Shown: piece by piece, positions 35,343 to 45,462 of the stretch
Numbering within the stretch: position 1 is the stretch's first letter
How the letters are laid out: each line of letters opens with the position of its first letter
Assembly: GCA_037127315.1 (NCBI GenBank)
Contig: JBBBDQ010001452.1
Location: forward strand, 873,501 to 937,500
Reading direction: 5' to 3'
DNA: 64,000 nt
Source of the DNA: Ascarosepion bandense
Taxonomy: Eukaryota; Mollusca; Cephalopoda; Sepiida; Sepiidae
Notes under the pieces: generated by a model
The model's database searches: none
Seen by the model: the letters and a program-made list of their open reading frames with translations, nothing else
Told to the model about the DNA's origin: nothing
Position numbers and translations under genes: made by a program

Positions 35343-35655
35343 TAGTCAGTCAGTTTAGATGCCATACGTGATACACGCTTGGGCGATCATGTCTCGAAAG
35401 AGACATGACTGACTGGGCAGAAGATTATCCCTCAGTAGGTTGCCATTGCTTTCTGCGGTAGACTGGTTGCCGACCAAAGCTATAGAACCCAATCTGTCCT
35501 ACTAACCCATAACTGGAAGGAAGAGACGGATTAATACCTTTCCCAAGGGTATTTGCGCGTAAATGAATACAATGGATTCAGCTGGAATTCGAACTCGGCT
35601 CACCCGGTTTCTCGTCCCGAGCCGATATCCACTGTACCACAACGCACATCCGATG
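35343..35655 (-). mobile_element. Family S SINE, full length
   Basis: Well preserved: TAGTCAGTCAG tail, hairpin with loop GAAA, body, CGAGCCGATATCCACTG and GTGCGTTGTGG head in minus sense. Confidence 0.85.
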
Positions 35656-35799
35656 TACTTAGTAAGTATTTTAAAACGTTTTCCAAAAGGTTGTCCAAGG
35701 AAAATAATTCATTGCGAATTAGGTTAAAAATTTTGAGTTGTTTCCCTTGAATCAGATATACCGAACTGTAATGAGTATTGTTTTTTCATGTTTTACTGA

Positions 35800-36125
35800 T
35801 TTTTAATGATGGTGCAACATTATATGGGCACAATCATTACAAGAAGGCGGTGGAGATGGATTGGGCATGTGCTCAGGAAAGATCCAGAGTCAATCACAAG
35901 AACAGCACTGCACTGGACCCCAGATGGCAAAAGAAAGAGGCGAAGACCAAGAACGACATGGAGAAGTACGATGGAGAATGAGATGAAAGCCATGCAGTAC
36001 TCTTGGGGTTCATTGACTAGTCTGGCCCAAGATAGGCAGAGGGGGAGAAGCTTTGTTGCTGCCCTACACACCATTCGGTGTAACGGATGATGGTGATGGT
36101 GATGATGATGATGATGATGATTTAT
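35800..36125 (+). pseudogene. Non-LTR retrotransposon C-terminus with (GAT)n tail
   Basis: One frame of about 94 residues with RRRWRWIGHVLRKDPESI, RTALHWTPDGKRKRRRPRTT and WGSLTSLAQDRQRGRSFV, followed by a stop and GATGATGGTGATGGTGATGA(TGA)n. This W-IGH-R...GRP-TW...A-DR-RWR pattern is common at LINE C-termini. The family differs from the RTE and CR1/L2 copies here. Confidence 0.8.
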
Positions 36126-36337
36126 TAAAATTTTTGTTTTAAGAGTTTATTAGGAATTTTAGTAGCGAGTGATCTTTTTCTGTTAGTCACCGCTTTTTTT
36201 CTGTTAGTCACCGCTTTTTTTTCACACACTAAGTTATTTTATCTTGAACATTTGGCGGAAAGCGCCAATGATTGCTGATATGTTTGATGGCAAATGCCGA
36301 TATCTCAATGGAACTCAAACTAATGTTTAAGTATGAC

Positions 36338-36388
<51 letters not shown>
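36338..36388. repeat. (TA)n microsatellite
   Basis: Pure TA run, bordered on the right by the ribozyme-bearing segment. Confidence 0.95.
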
Positions 36389-36391
<3 letters not shown>

Positions 36392-36423
36392 AATGGTTGT
36401 TACAATGGTTTATAAAAGCAGAG

Positions 36424-36481
36424 TATGACTACACAAAAATTTTCGCGTTTCGGAGCTACGCTTGCTCCTCATCTGGTGATA
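36424..36481 (-). ncRNA. Hammerhead-like motif, type I, one core change
   Basis: Minus strand. The core is CAGATGA (U4 is A; consensus CTGATGA). Helix II is G-GAGC / GCTC-C around AAGCGTA, then GAA. Helix III is ACGCG / TGTGT around AAAATTTT with A at the cleavage position. Helix I is GTCATA / TATCAC with one C-C mismatch. (TA)n follows about 40 bp downstream. The sequence is unrelated to the SINE hammerheads except for the shared fold. Confidence 0.6.
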
Positions 36482-36604
36482 AGTTGAAATGAAAATTAAA
36501 TGGTGAAAACGATTTATTTTTTGCAATATGATATGTAAGTGAATGTGAAAGTAAATGCATGAACAGTGGATTTAAAACCTACGTGTTCCATAAGTTTCTT
36601 ACAA

Positions 36605-36650
36605 TATCTATCTATCTATCTATCTAACTATCTATCTATCTATCTATCTA

Positions 36651-36682
<32 letters not shown>
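36605..36682. repeat. (CTAT)n, (CT)n, (TA)n compound microsatellite
   Basis: Three simple repeats in succession. Confidence 0.95.
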
Positions 36683-36871
36683 TGGGCAGTAATCACTCTT
36701 TTATGCAAATTTCATCAGAACATATACACTCCAGTCGATTTAAACACAAAAATTATATTAATCATCCATTATACAAAATTTAAAACGGCTAAGCTCATCA
36801 TCAAAAATAACGATTATTTGTCATTCGTGTACACTTGTGGCTTGTCTGGGTTCAACGTTTTATGTATGCAG

Positions 36872-37265
36872 TAGTCAGTTAAGTCTCATACGCGATACAC
36901 GTTTGGGCGACCATGTCTCGAAAAAGACATCACTGATTGAGCAGATTATCCCGCATTAAGTTGCCATTACTTTCTGTGGTAGACTGGTTGCCAACCAAAA
37001 CAATAGAACACAATCTGTCTTATTATTTAACCCATAACTAGAGGGAGAAGAAAAGTATTATATTATTAAATAGTAATGAGTGGGGGATCAGTTTATTACT
37101 TCATAAAATAGAAAACTGATCCCCCACTTTATGTCAAGTAGAAGTTTTAACCATGTTTTCAACTGTTATATTCAGTCAGTCAGTTAAGTGTCATACGTGA
37201 TACACGCTTTGGGCGATCATGTCTCGAAAGAGACATGACTGCCTGCGCAGAAGATTATAGTTACC
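36872..37265 (-). mobile_element. Dimeric family S SINE with embedded MITE
   Basis: Unit 36872-37052 (3' half), MITE at 37077-37131, spacer ending TTTTCAACTGTTATATTCAG, then a second truncated unit 37174-37265. Same junctions as 7089-7705. Confidence 0.75.
37077..37131. mobile_element. Ultra-short palindromic MITE (family M)
   Basis: GAGTGGGGGATCAGTTT and AAACTGATCCCCCACTTT ends, the best-preserved copy. Confidence 0.8.
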
Positions 37266-37333
37266 ATTGCATTTTGTTTGCAATGTTTTTAAAATCTGAA
37301 ATGTTCAAAAGAACATTTGCGGCCTAAATACAC

Positions 37334-37336
<3 letters not shown>

Positions 37337-37386
<50 letters not shown>

Positions 37387-37415
37387 GTGTGTGTGGGGGG
37401 GGGAATGTGGGGGGG

Positions 37416-37453
<38 letters not shown>

Positions 37454-37580
37454 TATTTATGTATTATATATGCGTGGTACTTATTTGAAAGCGCTCAATA
37501 TCAGTGATAGATCTGACATATTCATATAGATATTTGAGTTTAGAAACACACACCTATCTATCTACCCATGTCACTGTTCA

Positions 37581-37635
<55 letters not shown>
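37337..37635. repeat. (TA)n, G-rich and (TATC)n low-complexity cluster
   Basis: (TA)n at 37337-37386, a G-run block at 37393-37419, (AT)n to 37450, and (TATC)n at 37579-37635. Confidence 0.95.
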
Positions 37636-37739
37636 AAAACATACATTATTAATGTTTTAATTAGTTAATAATATTCTGTCTACACATACTTGACGTTTTT
37701 TCTTTATCTTTGAGAATATTGCTCATCATTTGCTGCCAT

Positions 37740-38235
37740 ATATTGAAAACTGATATTACGTACAATTCCCTTTTTTTCGTTTCTAACGAAATTTTCTTAT
37801 TTCTGTGTGTTCTGGTTTATTTTTGGAATGCGCGTTCGTATGTCAGTGTCGAACTTTCAATTGTTGTACTTGTTTGACTTTGTTATCCTCAGTTGAATAT
37901 ATTTCTCTATTTAGCTGCTCCGTTTATTAACGTCTTCTTGCAATTGATGATTAGTCCTTTCTTCTTGCTTTTCTTCACTGCCTTCTTTTCTTTGCATGCC
38001 GTGTCTTTTCAGGACGCAAGCGATCATGGACCTCCACTAACCCCTATCCCTTGTAGCACTTTACATTTTTTCTCTTGATATCTCTCCCAAACCCTAATCC
38101 AAATTCCAGTTGCCCAGGCCCATCAAGTATGTCTGGTTTTGCATTCCCCTGTCTCTCTTTCCTTCTATCCGTCCTGTGAGTATTAGATTCTCCATGCCCT
38201 CCTTCTGCATTAGATGTCATAGAAAATCCACCCCG
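37740..38235 (-). pseudogene. RTE LINE, rearranged fragments
   Basis: 37740-37990 matches a part of the RTE element normally downstream of YADD. 38000-38235 matches the C-terminal end (CCTGTCTCTCTTTCCTTCTA, GTATTAGATTCTCCA on the plus strand). The two pieces are not in the usual order relative to each other, and both are frameshifted. Confidence 0.7.
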
Positions 38236-38379
38236 ATATCGAGCACTTTACAACAAAAAATATGCTTGCCAAAATATCTTCTATTAGTAAAACCTACTGA
38301 AAAAAAAAACAATTGTAGCGTTAAGCATTATCATAACTCAACACTATATATATATCTATATATATATATATATAGTATG

Positions 38380-38525
38380 TAGGCAGCAGATAATTTTCTA
38401 AACAAATACTGTTAAATATAAGAGACAATGAATGTCTATTATGTTTTATCATGAGCCGTAGAACGTCGTATTTTGGCTTTAATTTCAGGTGAAAATAAAG
38501 ACAAAAATTCTCCAACATTTGGATA
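38380..38525 (-). repeat. Repeat family N (short conserved frame, (TA)n end)
   Basis: Minus strand. It encodes a stretch like ENFCLYFHLKLKPKYDVL, or in another frame NVGEF with LMIKHNRHS, and ends at a (TA)n tract. Other copies are at 38950-39186 (plus), 39480-39720 (minus), 47945-48188 (minus) and 51822-51895 (plus). Confidence 0.7.
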
Positions 38526-38949
38526 TTTTTTTTATTATGCTGGTTCTAATAATAAACTAATAATAAACCCACTACACATATTGGTTTTACTACAACCACG
38601 CTCTCCCGTAGACTTACCTGTCACCTTTCTGATCAGAGTTCAATTAAATAATATTTCTTAGAAAAACATAGCCATGTAGCTAATACTAGACAGATTTTAA
38701 TAATACTCACTCATACGCACAGTAAAAAGAACCTTCAGATATTGGAGGCCATCTACATTAAATCAAAACAATCCATACTTAATAAAATCGCATTTCAGTC
38801 TGGTTATAACACATTCATTACATTTCATATAGACATATGGTTCTGTTAACATTTCGATCTCTCACGCGGTGTGACGTCACAGAACCGCATTACAAATTTA
38901 CGAACTGCGTCTGCTATTCGGCGACTGTTATCGTTGTTTAGCAGTGTTT

Positions 38950-39186
38950 TATGTCAACACAAGATAAAATCGTCGCTGATGGTGGAAGTTTTTATATTAA
39001 CGTTCTTGTAACCTCTCTGAAGATGGCTCATTTGAGTCGAAATCTTAGAACCAAATTAATAAAAAATTAACCAAATGTTGGAGAATTTTTGTCTTTATTT
39101 TCACCTGAAATTAAAACCAAAAATACGATGTTTAGAACGGCTCATGATTAAACATAATAGACATTCATTGTCTCTTATATTTAACA
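38950..39186 (+). repeat. Repeat family N with hammerhead-like hairpin
   Basis: The most complete copy. It begins near TATGTCAACACAAGATAAAA and contains the CTGAAGA-hairpin-GAAA motif at 39017-39042. It then encodes a short NVGEF...RLMIKHNRHS frame and ends in (TA)n(TG)n at 39187-39250. Function of the frame is unknown. Confidence 0.65.
39017..39042 (+). ncRNA. Hammerhead-like CTGAAGA-hairpin-GAAA motif
   Basis: CTGAAGA, one extra T, stem GGCTCA/TGAGTC, then GAAA. The bulged T and the lack of clear helices I and III argue that it is either decayed or only a look-alike. The same motif lies at 48126-48151 (minus) with a perfect stem GGCTCA-TG-TGAGCC. Confidence 0.4.
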
Positions 39187-39250
<64 letters not shown>

Positions 39251-39251
<1 letters not shown>

Positions 39252-39450
39252 GTACAAGTCAGTAGTAATGACATCCCTACTTTATGGTGGAGAATGTCTT
39301 CTCTATGCGTTGCCTACATACGATCTGCAACAGAAAATTGGGTGATCGCAAAATTGGGTGATCGCATTAGAAACATTGAAGTTCTGGCTAAATACAACAT
39401 GACAGGTTCCGAAGTCATCCCAGTGAAAACTCAATTAATACGTTTTTTTC
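39251..39450 (+). pseudogene. Possible LINE scrap
   Basis: A short plus frame includes a TSLLYGGECLLY-like stretch, weakly like the region after LINE RT domains. The call is weak. Confidence 0.3.
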
Positions 39451-39452
39451 CA

Positions 39453-39479
<27 letters not shown>

Positions 39480-39492
<13 letters not shown>

Positions 39493-39720
39493 TAAACATA
39501 TACTGTTAAATATAAGACACAATGAATGTTTATTATGTTTAATCATGAGCCGTTCTAAACGTCGTATTCTGGCTTTAATTTCATTTGAAAATGAAGACAA
39601 AAATTCTCCAACATTTGAATATTTTTTCACATGAGCCATCTTCAGATAGGTTACAAGGACGTTAACATGAAGGCATCTACCATCAAAGATAATTTTATCT
39701 TGTGTTGACATAAAACATTG
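39480..39720 (-). repeat. Repeat family N
   Basis: Minus strand. It keeps NVGEFLSSFSNEIKARI and RRLERLMIKHNKHS in one frame. The CTGAAGATGGC motif is present, but the segment with the 3' side of the hairpin is deleted. Confidence 0.65.
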
Positions 39721-39764
39721 CTAAGTAATGATAACAGTCACCGAATAGCAGAATATAAAACTGA

Positions 39765-39976
39765 ATTGGAGCACTCTAGCTACTGGGCGCGTAATATGAT
39801 ATGCGCCAAAAAGACTGCCTTCTTCCACCGAACGCCCCGTGGCCCAGGAGTAGAGTCGCCGACTGACGCTAATTCGGTCGGGTTTCGGGCCTGGGTTAGG
39901 GAGCAATCGGAGTCTAACTGTACTGATGAGCTGCGAAACAGATCTGTCTGCGGATGACAATATATATATATATATA
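39765..39976 (+). mobile_element. tRNA-headed SINE with hammerhead, copy T2
   Basis: 5' part GAGCACTCTAGCTACTGGG, tRNA-Gly-like A-box region GGCCCAGGAGTAGAGTCGCC, B-box-like GGGTTTCGGGCC, then the hammerhead at 39912-39958 and (TA)n. It meets copy T3 tail to tail across the (TA)n. Confidence 0.75.
39912..39958 (+). ncRNA. Hammerhead with collapsed helix II
   Basis: Core CTGATGA intact, helix III ACA-GATC-TGT-C intact, helix I TGCGG / CTGTA pairable with G-U pairs. Eight bases of helix II (TGATACAG in the intact copy) are missing, leaving GCTGC before GAAA. Minimal hammerheads can have a short helix II, so activity cannot be excluded. Confidence 0.65.
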
Positions 39977-40023
39977 GTCATCTGCAGACAAATCTGTTTC
40001 ACACCTCATCAGTATGGTTAGAC
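39977..40023 (-). ncRNA. Degenerate hammerhead, helix II deleted
   Basis: Core CTGATGA and GAAACA-GATT-TGTC are kept. Helix II is reduced to GGTGT, and helix I has two mismatches. Probably inactive. Confidence 0.55.
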
Positions 40024-40160
40024 AGCCGATGGCCTTCTACCCAAGATTGAAACCCGACCGAACTGGCGTCAGTCGGCGATTCTACCTGTGAACTATGGGC
40101 GCTCGGTAGAAAGAGGTAGACTTTTTAGCTTGTATATTATCATTATACACGCTCAATAGC
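39977..40160 (-). mobile_element. tRNA-headed SINE with hammerhead, copy T3
   Basis: Minus-strand copy of the same family: CTACCGAGCGCCCATAG, the A-box region, CGGGTTTCAATCTTGG, then the hammerhead remnant and (TA)n. A short inverted echo of its 5' part (AAAGTCTACCATTCTT) lies near 40226. Confidence 0.7.
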
Positions 40161-40249
40161 TGAGAGTGTTCTAATTTATTGCTGAATGAACGATGCGTAT
40201 ATGCTAGAGTAGCTACTGTTTTTCAAAGTCTACCATTCTTCCAGAGTGC

Positions 40250-40736
40250 TCAATCAGGGTGTGAGAGCGTAAATAGTAATAAGAGAGAGAGAGAGAGAGA
40301 GAGAGATAGTGGTTGGAAAGAAACTTCCTATTAAACTTTTTTTACAAATTTATTAATTATTAGTCGATTTTCGTAAAATGAGTTCTTTTAATTTTAGTTG
40401 TAGAACTATGCTGCAGTTTTAAAATTCTAATTGTTGCAGACTTTTTCAAATCTGGATGTTGAAGGACGACCGTTGCTAAGTGTACTTACCACGGGTCCCG
40501 CAGACATCAGGTTGGAATGACCATCTAACGAAGCACAAAGTCCATTATCTCTTCCCTTGCACCACGGACTGCCACATTTCATACCGGGATACCAACTGAG
40601 CTCTCATGCAGTGTCAGGCGTTGTGCCATTCTTGGCTAAAATTGCCACTCTGAACTAAAAACAAAAATTAGCAATGAAATTCTACCACGTTATGTTTAGT
40701 TTCAAATGTAATGATGTTAACAAAAGTTATGAAATA
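40250..40736. other. Unassigned sequence with (GA)n
   Basis: A (GA)n run at 40283-40305. The GC-normal part at 40430-40640 matches nothing I recognise. Confidence 0.45.
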
Positions 40737-41273
40737 TCTAAACTTATTTAGAAATGGAACTTTGTCTGTCTGTGTGTGTGTCTCTGTGTGTGTGTGTGTC
40801 TGTGTCTGTGTGTCCGTTACCTATAGACTCCGAAACGGCTGAACCGATGTTCGTGAAAATTTATTCAGTTGTACTATAAGCGTCTGCGAGTGTTCTTAGC
40901 AAGGTTTTGTGTTGAGGTACCGCCAATAAATATCGAAAATCGATAATCGAAAAAATCGGGTTATAGAAGGAGTGGTCAGATTTTAATAAAATTTGCTGCA
41001 GTCATAAACAAAGACATAAGAAACGATATTCAGAAGTTTCAAGGTTGCAGTTCTTACAATAGTGCAGAAAATCAATAATATATATATAAAAGGCAAGATG
41101 TTTGTGTGTGTGTCTGTTTATCTGCCTGTATGTTCTTTATACAAATCCACAATTTTTATCCGATTCTCACCAAACTTCACACAAATATACTTTAGGCTGA
41201 GTCTGAGCTGCAGGACCATGGATTAGTTTTAAAGCTTTCATTACACCCGAGCAACGCCGGGCTTTACTGCTAG
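40737..41273 (+). mobile_element. Helitron-like non-autonomous element
   Basis: 5' TCTAAACTTATTTAGAAATG after A; 3' hairpin CCCGAGCAACGCCGGG, then CTTTACTG and CTAG before T. Length 537 bp. It contains (TG)n tracts near 40776-40813 and 41105-41114. Confidence 0.7.
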
Positions 41274-42063
41274 TTTTCAATAGAGAGTCTCTTTCCACCT
41301 TTTCTGTAGGTAACTAACTTCTGTTTTTCGATCAAAATAACAAATTTACTGCTGCCCTATATTTTACATTTGAATATTTTTTAAGAGTTCATTTTCTTAT
41401 TCTTTCTAAATTATTCAAAGTTTTAACAAAATAATGACAAATCTTTCTATAGAGTTCGACTCATCTGCATGAAAACAACTGGAACGCTATTCCACCCAAA
41501 TAACTGATATCGAAAAATTGCGCCCGCCCGAGCCAAACACTGTCAACGGCTTACAATGGGTTGAGTGCCATGTTTTGCTCCGTGTTTTGACTGTCATTCC
41601 AGCGCTGTGGCGATTAGACCGAAATCCGCCCGTCTAAAACACGAATAATCTTACAAACAGAATGGCAGTCTCGTAACAGGCCTCCATTTAAGTCAGCCTT
41701 TGTTTGGCTTTCCGGGATGGTGTTGATGGACACGGAAAGGCCACAAAGAGGCCAAGCTCTTTGTCCGTTGTGTTTCAGTTTTTTCAACAGGTACTGCTAA
41801 TTCTCCTGAATCACTGGTTTTATTAAAGCAATGTGCTTGTATTCACCCCCTCAAACCCCAACCCCACCCTTACGCGACCCTGATCTTTGTTCCCAAGAAA
41901 TGGCGGAAACAAGAAAGGAGCCAAGAAGAAAAAAACAAATAAAAGCTAAATTTGCCTTCGTTCAGCGGTCGGCACTCTACGATTCGACATAAGATTTTAT
42001 TCAATTCGTCAACCATATAAAATATTTTAAAATAGTTTTTATGTTATATATTATTTTTCATTT
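41274..42063. other. Unassigned sequence
   Basis: No repeat family or reading frame of note. Base composition at 41490-41900 is less AT-rich than the flanks. Confidence 0.4.
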
Positions 42064-42184
42064 GTTTGCGGCTTACTATTCACGTTGAATACACCGGTTC
42101 TCGCTCGATTACCGCAGTTAAGCAACGTTGAGCCTGGTCAGTACTTAGATGGGTGACCGCTTGGGAATACCAGGGGCTGTAAGC
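42064..42184 (+). rRNA. 5S rRNA-like head of the SINE
   Basis: Aligned by eye with animal 5S rRNA: TCACGTTGAATACACCGGTT, TCGCTCGATTACCGCAGTTA, GTACTTAGATGGGTGACC, GGGAATACCAGGGGCTGTAA. Several changes suggest it is not a functional ribosomal gene. Confidence 0.75.
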
Positions 42185-42355
42185 GTTTAGTGACGGATGT
42201 GCGTTGTGGTGCAGTGGATATCGGCTCGGAAAGAGAAATCGGTGAGCCGAGTTCGAATTCCAGTTGAATACCCTGTATTCACTTAAGCACTGGTACCCTT
42301 GGAAAGGGTATTAATCCGTCCTTTCCCTCCAGTTATGGGTTAAATAACAAGGGTA
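42064..42355 (+). mobile_element. 5S-tRNA composite SINE, full length
   Basis: 42064-42184 is a near-complete 5S rRNA sequence (121 nt) with both internal promoter regions recognisable (AGTTAAGCAACGTTGAGC and ATGGGTGACCGCTTGGGA). After about 10 bases the tRNA-like head of family S follows (GATGTGCGTTGTGGTGCAG), then B box GAGTTCGAATTCC and the body. It stops where the sequence becomes unrelated (about 42355), so the 3' hairpin region is missing. Confidence 0.85.
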
Positions 42356-42474
42356 AGACTTGGGGACCCTGACCTTAATGAATCTTGATACTCGAAAACT
42401 AGACACAAAACTTATATAAAACAACAATAAATTGTTGAAAGAAAAAGGTATTACCAGCGATAAAAAAAATTAGG

Positions 42475-43005
42475 TGGCAGTAAATGACCCGCCGAGGTTG
42501 ATATGCCATAAAAACAAAACAGCATGCCCCGTTGAGCGTTACGTTTTCCAAGCCTTCTTACCTCATTTTTGTCTAAGGAATTTCAGCCGTCTGTTTATGA
42601 TTCTGAGTATTGCTTTCCGTGAGCCATTTTGTTTAAGACTTCCTTGTTGCTTACTCACTATACCCATGGAGTTCTCAGTATCCTCCTGTAGAACCTAATT
42701 TCTGCGGCTTCAAATGGTGTCCTCATCCGTGGGGAGATGGTTCATCAGTCACTGACATGTAAGAGAAATGTGTATCAGAAATCCAGCATTCTTTTCTTTA
42801 TCTCTAACGACATTTTCCGTATGTCAGGATCTTGCTGAACTTTTAGAATGCTTCTCTCGTTAGTCCAGTTGGTTTTCAAATCACGTTTAAGTAATGAAGG
42901 AATCATGAAAATGACTTTTAAGGGCAACGCATTTTGGGGAATAATCTTTTCCTGTTGCTTCCTGTTGTCGCCAGATAAAAATGGGAATTGACTCTCGAGG
43001 CACAA
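42475..43005 (-). pseudogene. RTE LINE, degenerate internal and 3' parts
   Basis: Minus strand. Blocks correspond to the [11 protein letters not shown] and AMRKEGLENL regions (42530-42740) and to the [10 protein letters not shown] region (42780-42870), with many frameshifts. Confidence 0.65.
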
Positions 43006-43019
43006 ATGTCGATGATGTC

Positions 43020-43460
43020 ATTTTTTCTAATCATTTCACCCAGGCAAGGCAACAATGTCACGAAAAAAGCGTGAGGTTGCTGGGAGTGAAAGAAAATGAG
43101 AAGATTTTAGTGAGGAAAAAGAACAATAAATGAAGAATTTTCAGGAAGACAGAAGATGGTGATTAACAATGCATTTAACTTTTTGAAGATTGTAGGTGAC
43201 AGGAAGGCATGAAACCGTAAAAGATAACCATAGGCAAAAAAAGAGAAGAAGAAACTATTAGAATAGAAGTATTCTCAAGCAGTCACCCATCTAGGTACTG
43301 CCCACGCTCGACATCACTTAACTTCGCTGATCGTACAATAAGCATTTTTTCAATGCGGTATAGCCGTAAGCGCACATGAAGGAAAACAATTTCTTTTCTA
43401 ATCGTTTCACCCTACCCAAGGAAGTACTACCACTGGTGTGCAGGGGCTTACATGAGAGGC
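43020..43460 (-). repeat. Two CR1/L2-like 3' termini around a 5S pseudogene
   Basis: Minus-strand tails at 43022-43080 (TAATCATTTCACCCAGGCAA) and 43398-43460 (TAATCGTTTCACCCTACCCA). A 5S-like segment lies between them. Confidence 0.6.
43269..43371 (-). pseudogene. 5S rRNA pseudogene or SINE head
   Basis: Minus strand shows GCTTACGGCTATACC, CGATCAGCGAAGTTAAG and AGTACCTAGATGGGTGACTG, then GAGAATAC. The last bases of the 5S are missing, and no family S head follows. Confidence 0.75.
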
Positions 43461-43797
43461 TAGCCACAAAAAAAACAAAAAAAAACAAACAAAACAAAAC
43501 AAGATGCAGGATGTGGCGCATATATATATATATATATAACATAGTGATGATTAACGTATACTGTAGGAAAAACTACTAAAAAATTGAAAGTTTAAAAATG
43601 TACTTTTTTGACAGTATTTATTTATTTCTATTATTATATTTGATATTTCAGACCGTCCTCGGCCTTTCATCAGAAACAAATTATTTCAAAATTTAAATTA
43701 GAAACGTTTTCGCGATGAGCGTTCGTCCGAGAGATTGTTTACATCACGTGACGCAGAAAGCGACAATTTTTTTTTAATATTTGTAAACGTAAACCTA

Positions 43798-44099
43798 TCT
43801 TCAATAATACTTATAAATGTTATTTTAAAGAAAATTTTTTAAGTGTATCTAAAACATGTTTAACTATTGAAATATTTATAAAGGTTCAAAACACCTAAGT
43901 CCCTATTTAACTCTACTGTAGTGTATGTATTTAATTTTAATTTTAAAAATACTGGATTTTAAAATTAAATACATGCAGTCTAGGGCTAAATAGGGACTTA
44001 AGTGTTTTGAATCTTTATAAATATTTCAATAGTTAAACATGTTTTAGATACACTTCAAAAAATTTCTTTAAAACAACATTTATAAGTATTATTGAAGAT
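43798..44099. repeat. Foldback with about 145-bp arms
   Basis: ATCTTCAATAATACTTATAA at the left end is the inverse of the right end. The arms pair along nearly their full length around a centre near 43948. Identity looks above 90 percent by eye. Confidence 0.85.
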
Positions 44100-44224
44100 A
44101 CATATCGCTTCCTCGGTATGTAAAAGATTCGAGAAATTTTATTGATTCCCCTGAGACATTTGGTATTGAGCCTTGCTAGTTGAAGCTTATGGGCATTCAA
44201 GTTGACATACGACAAAATAATTGA

Positions 44225-44400
44225 CCGATATTGTTTATGCAGATGACCTAGTAATCATTGTAGCCACCATTAGCAATGCAACTATTTTTCTCCATCATCT
44301 AAAAATTGATGCCAATGACGTTGGACTCTAAGTCTGGAACTTAATTCATTTTCATTTCAATTGTCCCAAGTCCTACTCTGTATAGACCTCAGGCATTTTA
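44225..44400 (+). pseudogene. Reverse transcriptase fragment with YADD
   Basis: The plus frame reads YADDLVIIVATISNATIFLH then KIDANDVGL and a stop, followed by FNCPKS. This is the catalytic motif of a non-LTR RT different from the other LINEs here. Clade not assigned. Confidence 0.65.
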
Positions 44401-44405
44401 ATTAT

Positions 44406-44750
44406 AGACTGGTTGCCAGTCAAGGCTATGGAAAACAGTATGACCTGTTATTTAACCCATAACTGGAGGGAAGCGACGGGTTAATAAATTATACTTATTT
44501 ACACATAAGTGAATGCAAGGAATTCAACTGGAATTCGAACTCGGCACCCCGATTTGTCGTTTCGAGTCTATATCCACTGAACCACAACGCACATCCGCAC
44601 ACACGCTTGGGCTATCATGTCTCAAAAGAGACATGACTGACTGGGCAGAAGATTATCACGCAGTACGTTGCCATTGCTTTCTGCGGTAGACTGGTTGCCA
44701 GCCAAGGCTATAGAACCCAATTTGTCTTATTATTTGACTCATAGATAGAG
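44406..44750 (-). mobile_element. Family S SINE, two adjoining partial units
   Basis: 44406-44600 keeps the head and body; 44601-44750 keeps the tail hairpin (CATGTCTC-AAAA-GAGACATG with one change) and body. Their order is not that of a single SINE, so the locus is a dimer or was rearranged. Confidence 0.7.
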
Positions 44751-44754
44751 AGTT

Positions 44755-45130
44755 ATCCGCTACTTTCTCCTGTCTCTTGTTCCCTCTGTCTGGCCAGTTA
44801 GTACCAGGTTCTCCAAGCCTTCTTTCCTCATTGTATGTCCCAGGAACTTCTCTTCCTGATGCTCAGTATTAATTTCCTTATTGGAAGGTATGAGCTACGA
44901 TTGACTGAAGTAGAATCACAACCATACGGTCGATCATGGCTCTCCACAATTTCTTCGTAACTCTTAATAAATTTTATCTGTTATCTCTTGTAAAAGTTGC
45001 TCGGTTTTCCTTAAACCCATATAGTACGTCATGAAATGTTTTTCCTTTTTCTCTCTTATCTTTAATTTGTCCTGTGAGTATCAAATTTTTCAGGCCCCAT
45101 TTCCTCATTAAGTATCCGAGAAATTTCAAT
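44755..45130 (-). pseudogene. RTE LINE 3' fragments
   Basis: Two partial minus copies of the [10 protein letters not shown] region (44755-44935 and 44985-45130), the second keeping [16 protein letters not shown] in frame. Confidence 0.75.
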
Positions 45131-45134
45131 TTTT

Positions 45135-45160
45135 TAGATAGATAGATAATGAACAGAATG

Positions 45161-45203
<43 letters not shown>

Positions 45204-45251
45204 CTGAGATACATACATACATACATACATACATACATGTGAACACAGTGT

Positions 45252-45305
<54 letters not shown>

Positions 45306-45315
45306 GAAACACTGG

Positions 45316-45377
<62 letters not shown>

Positions 45378-45396
45378 GAAATCACTGGGATAGACT

Positions 45397-45450
<54 letters not shown>

Positions 45451-45462
45451 TGAACAGACTGG

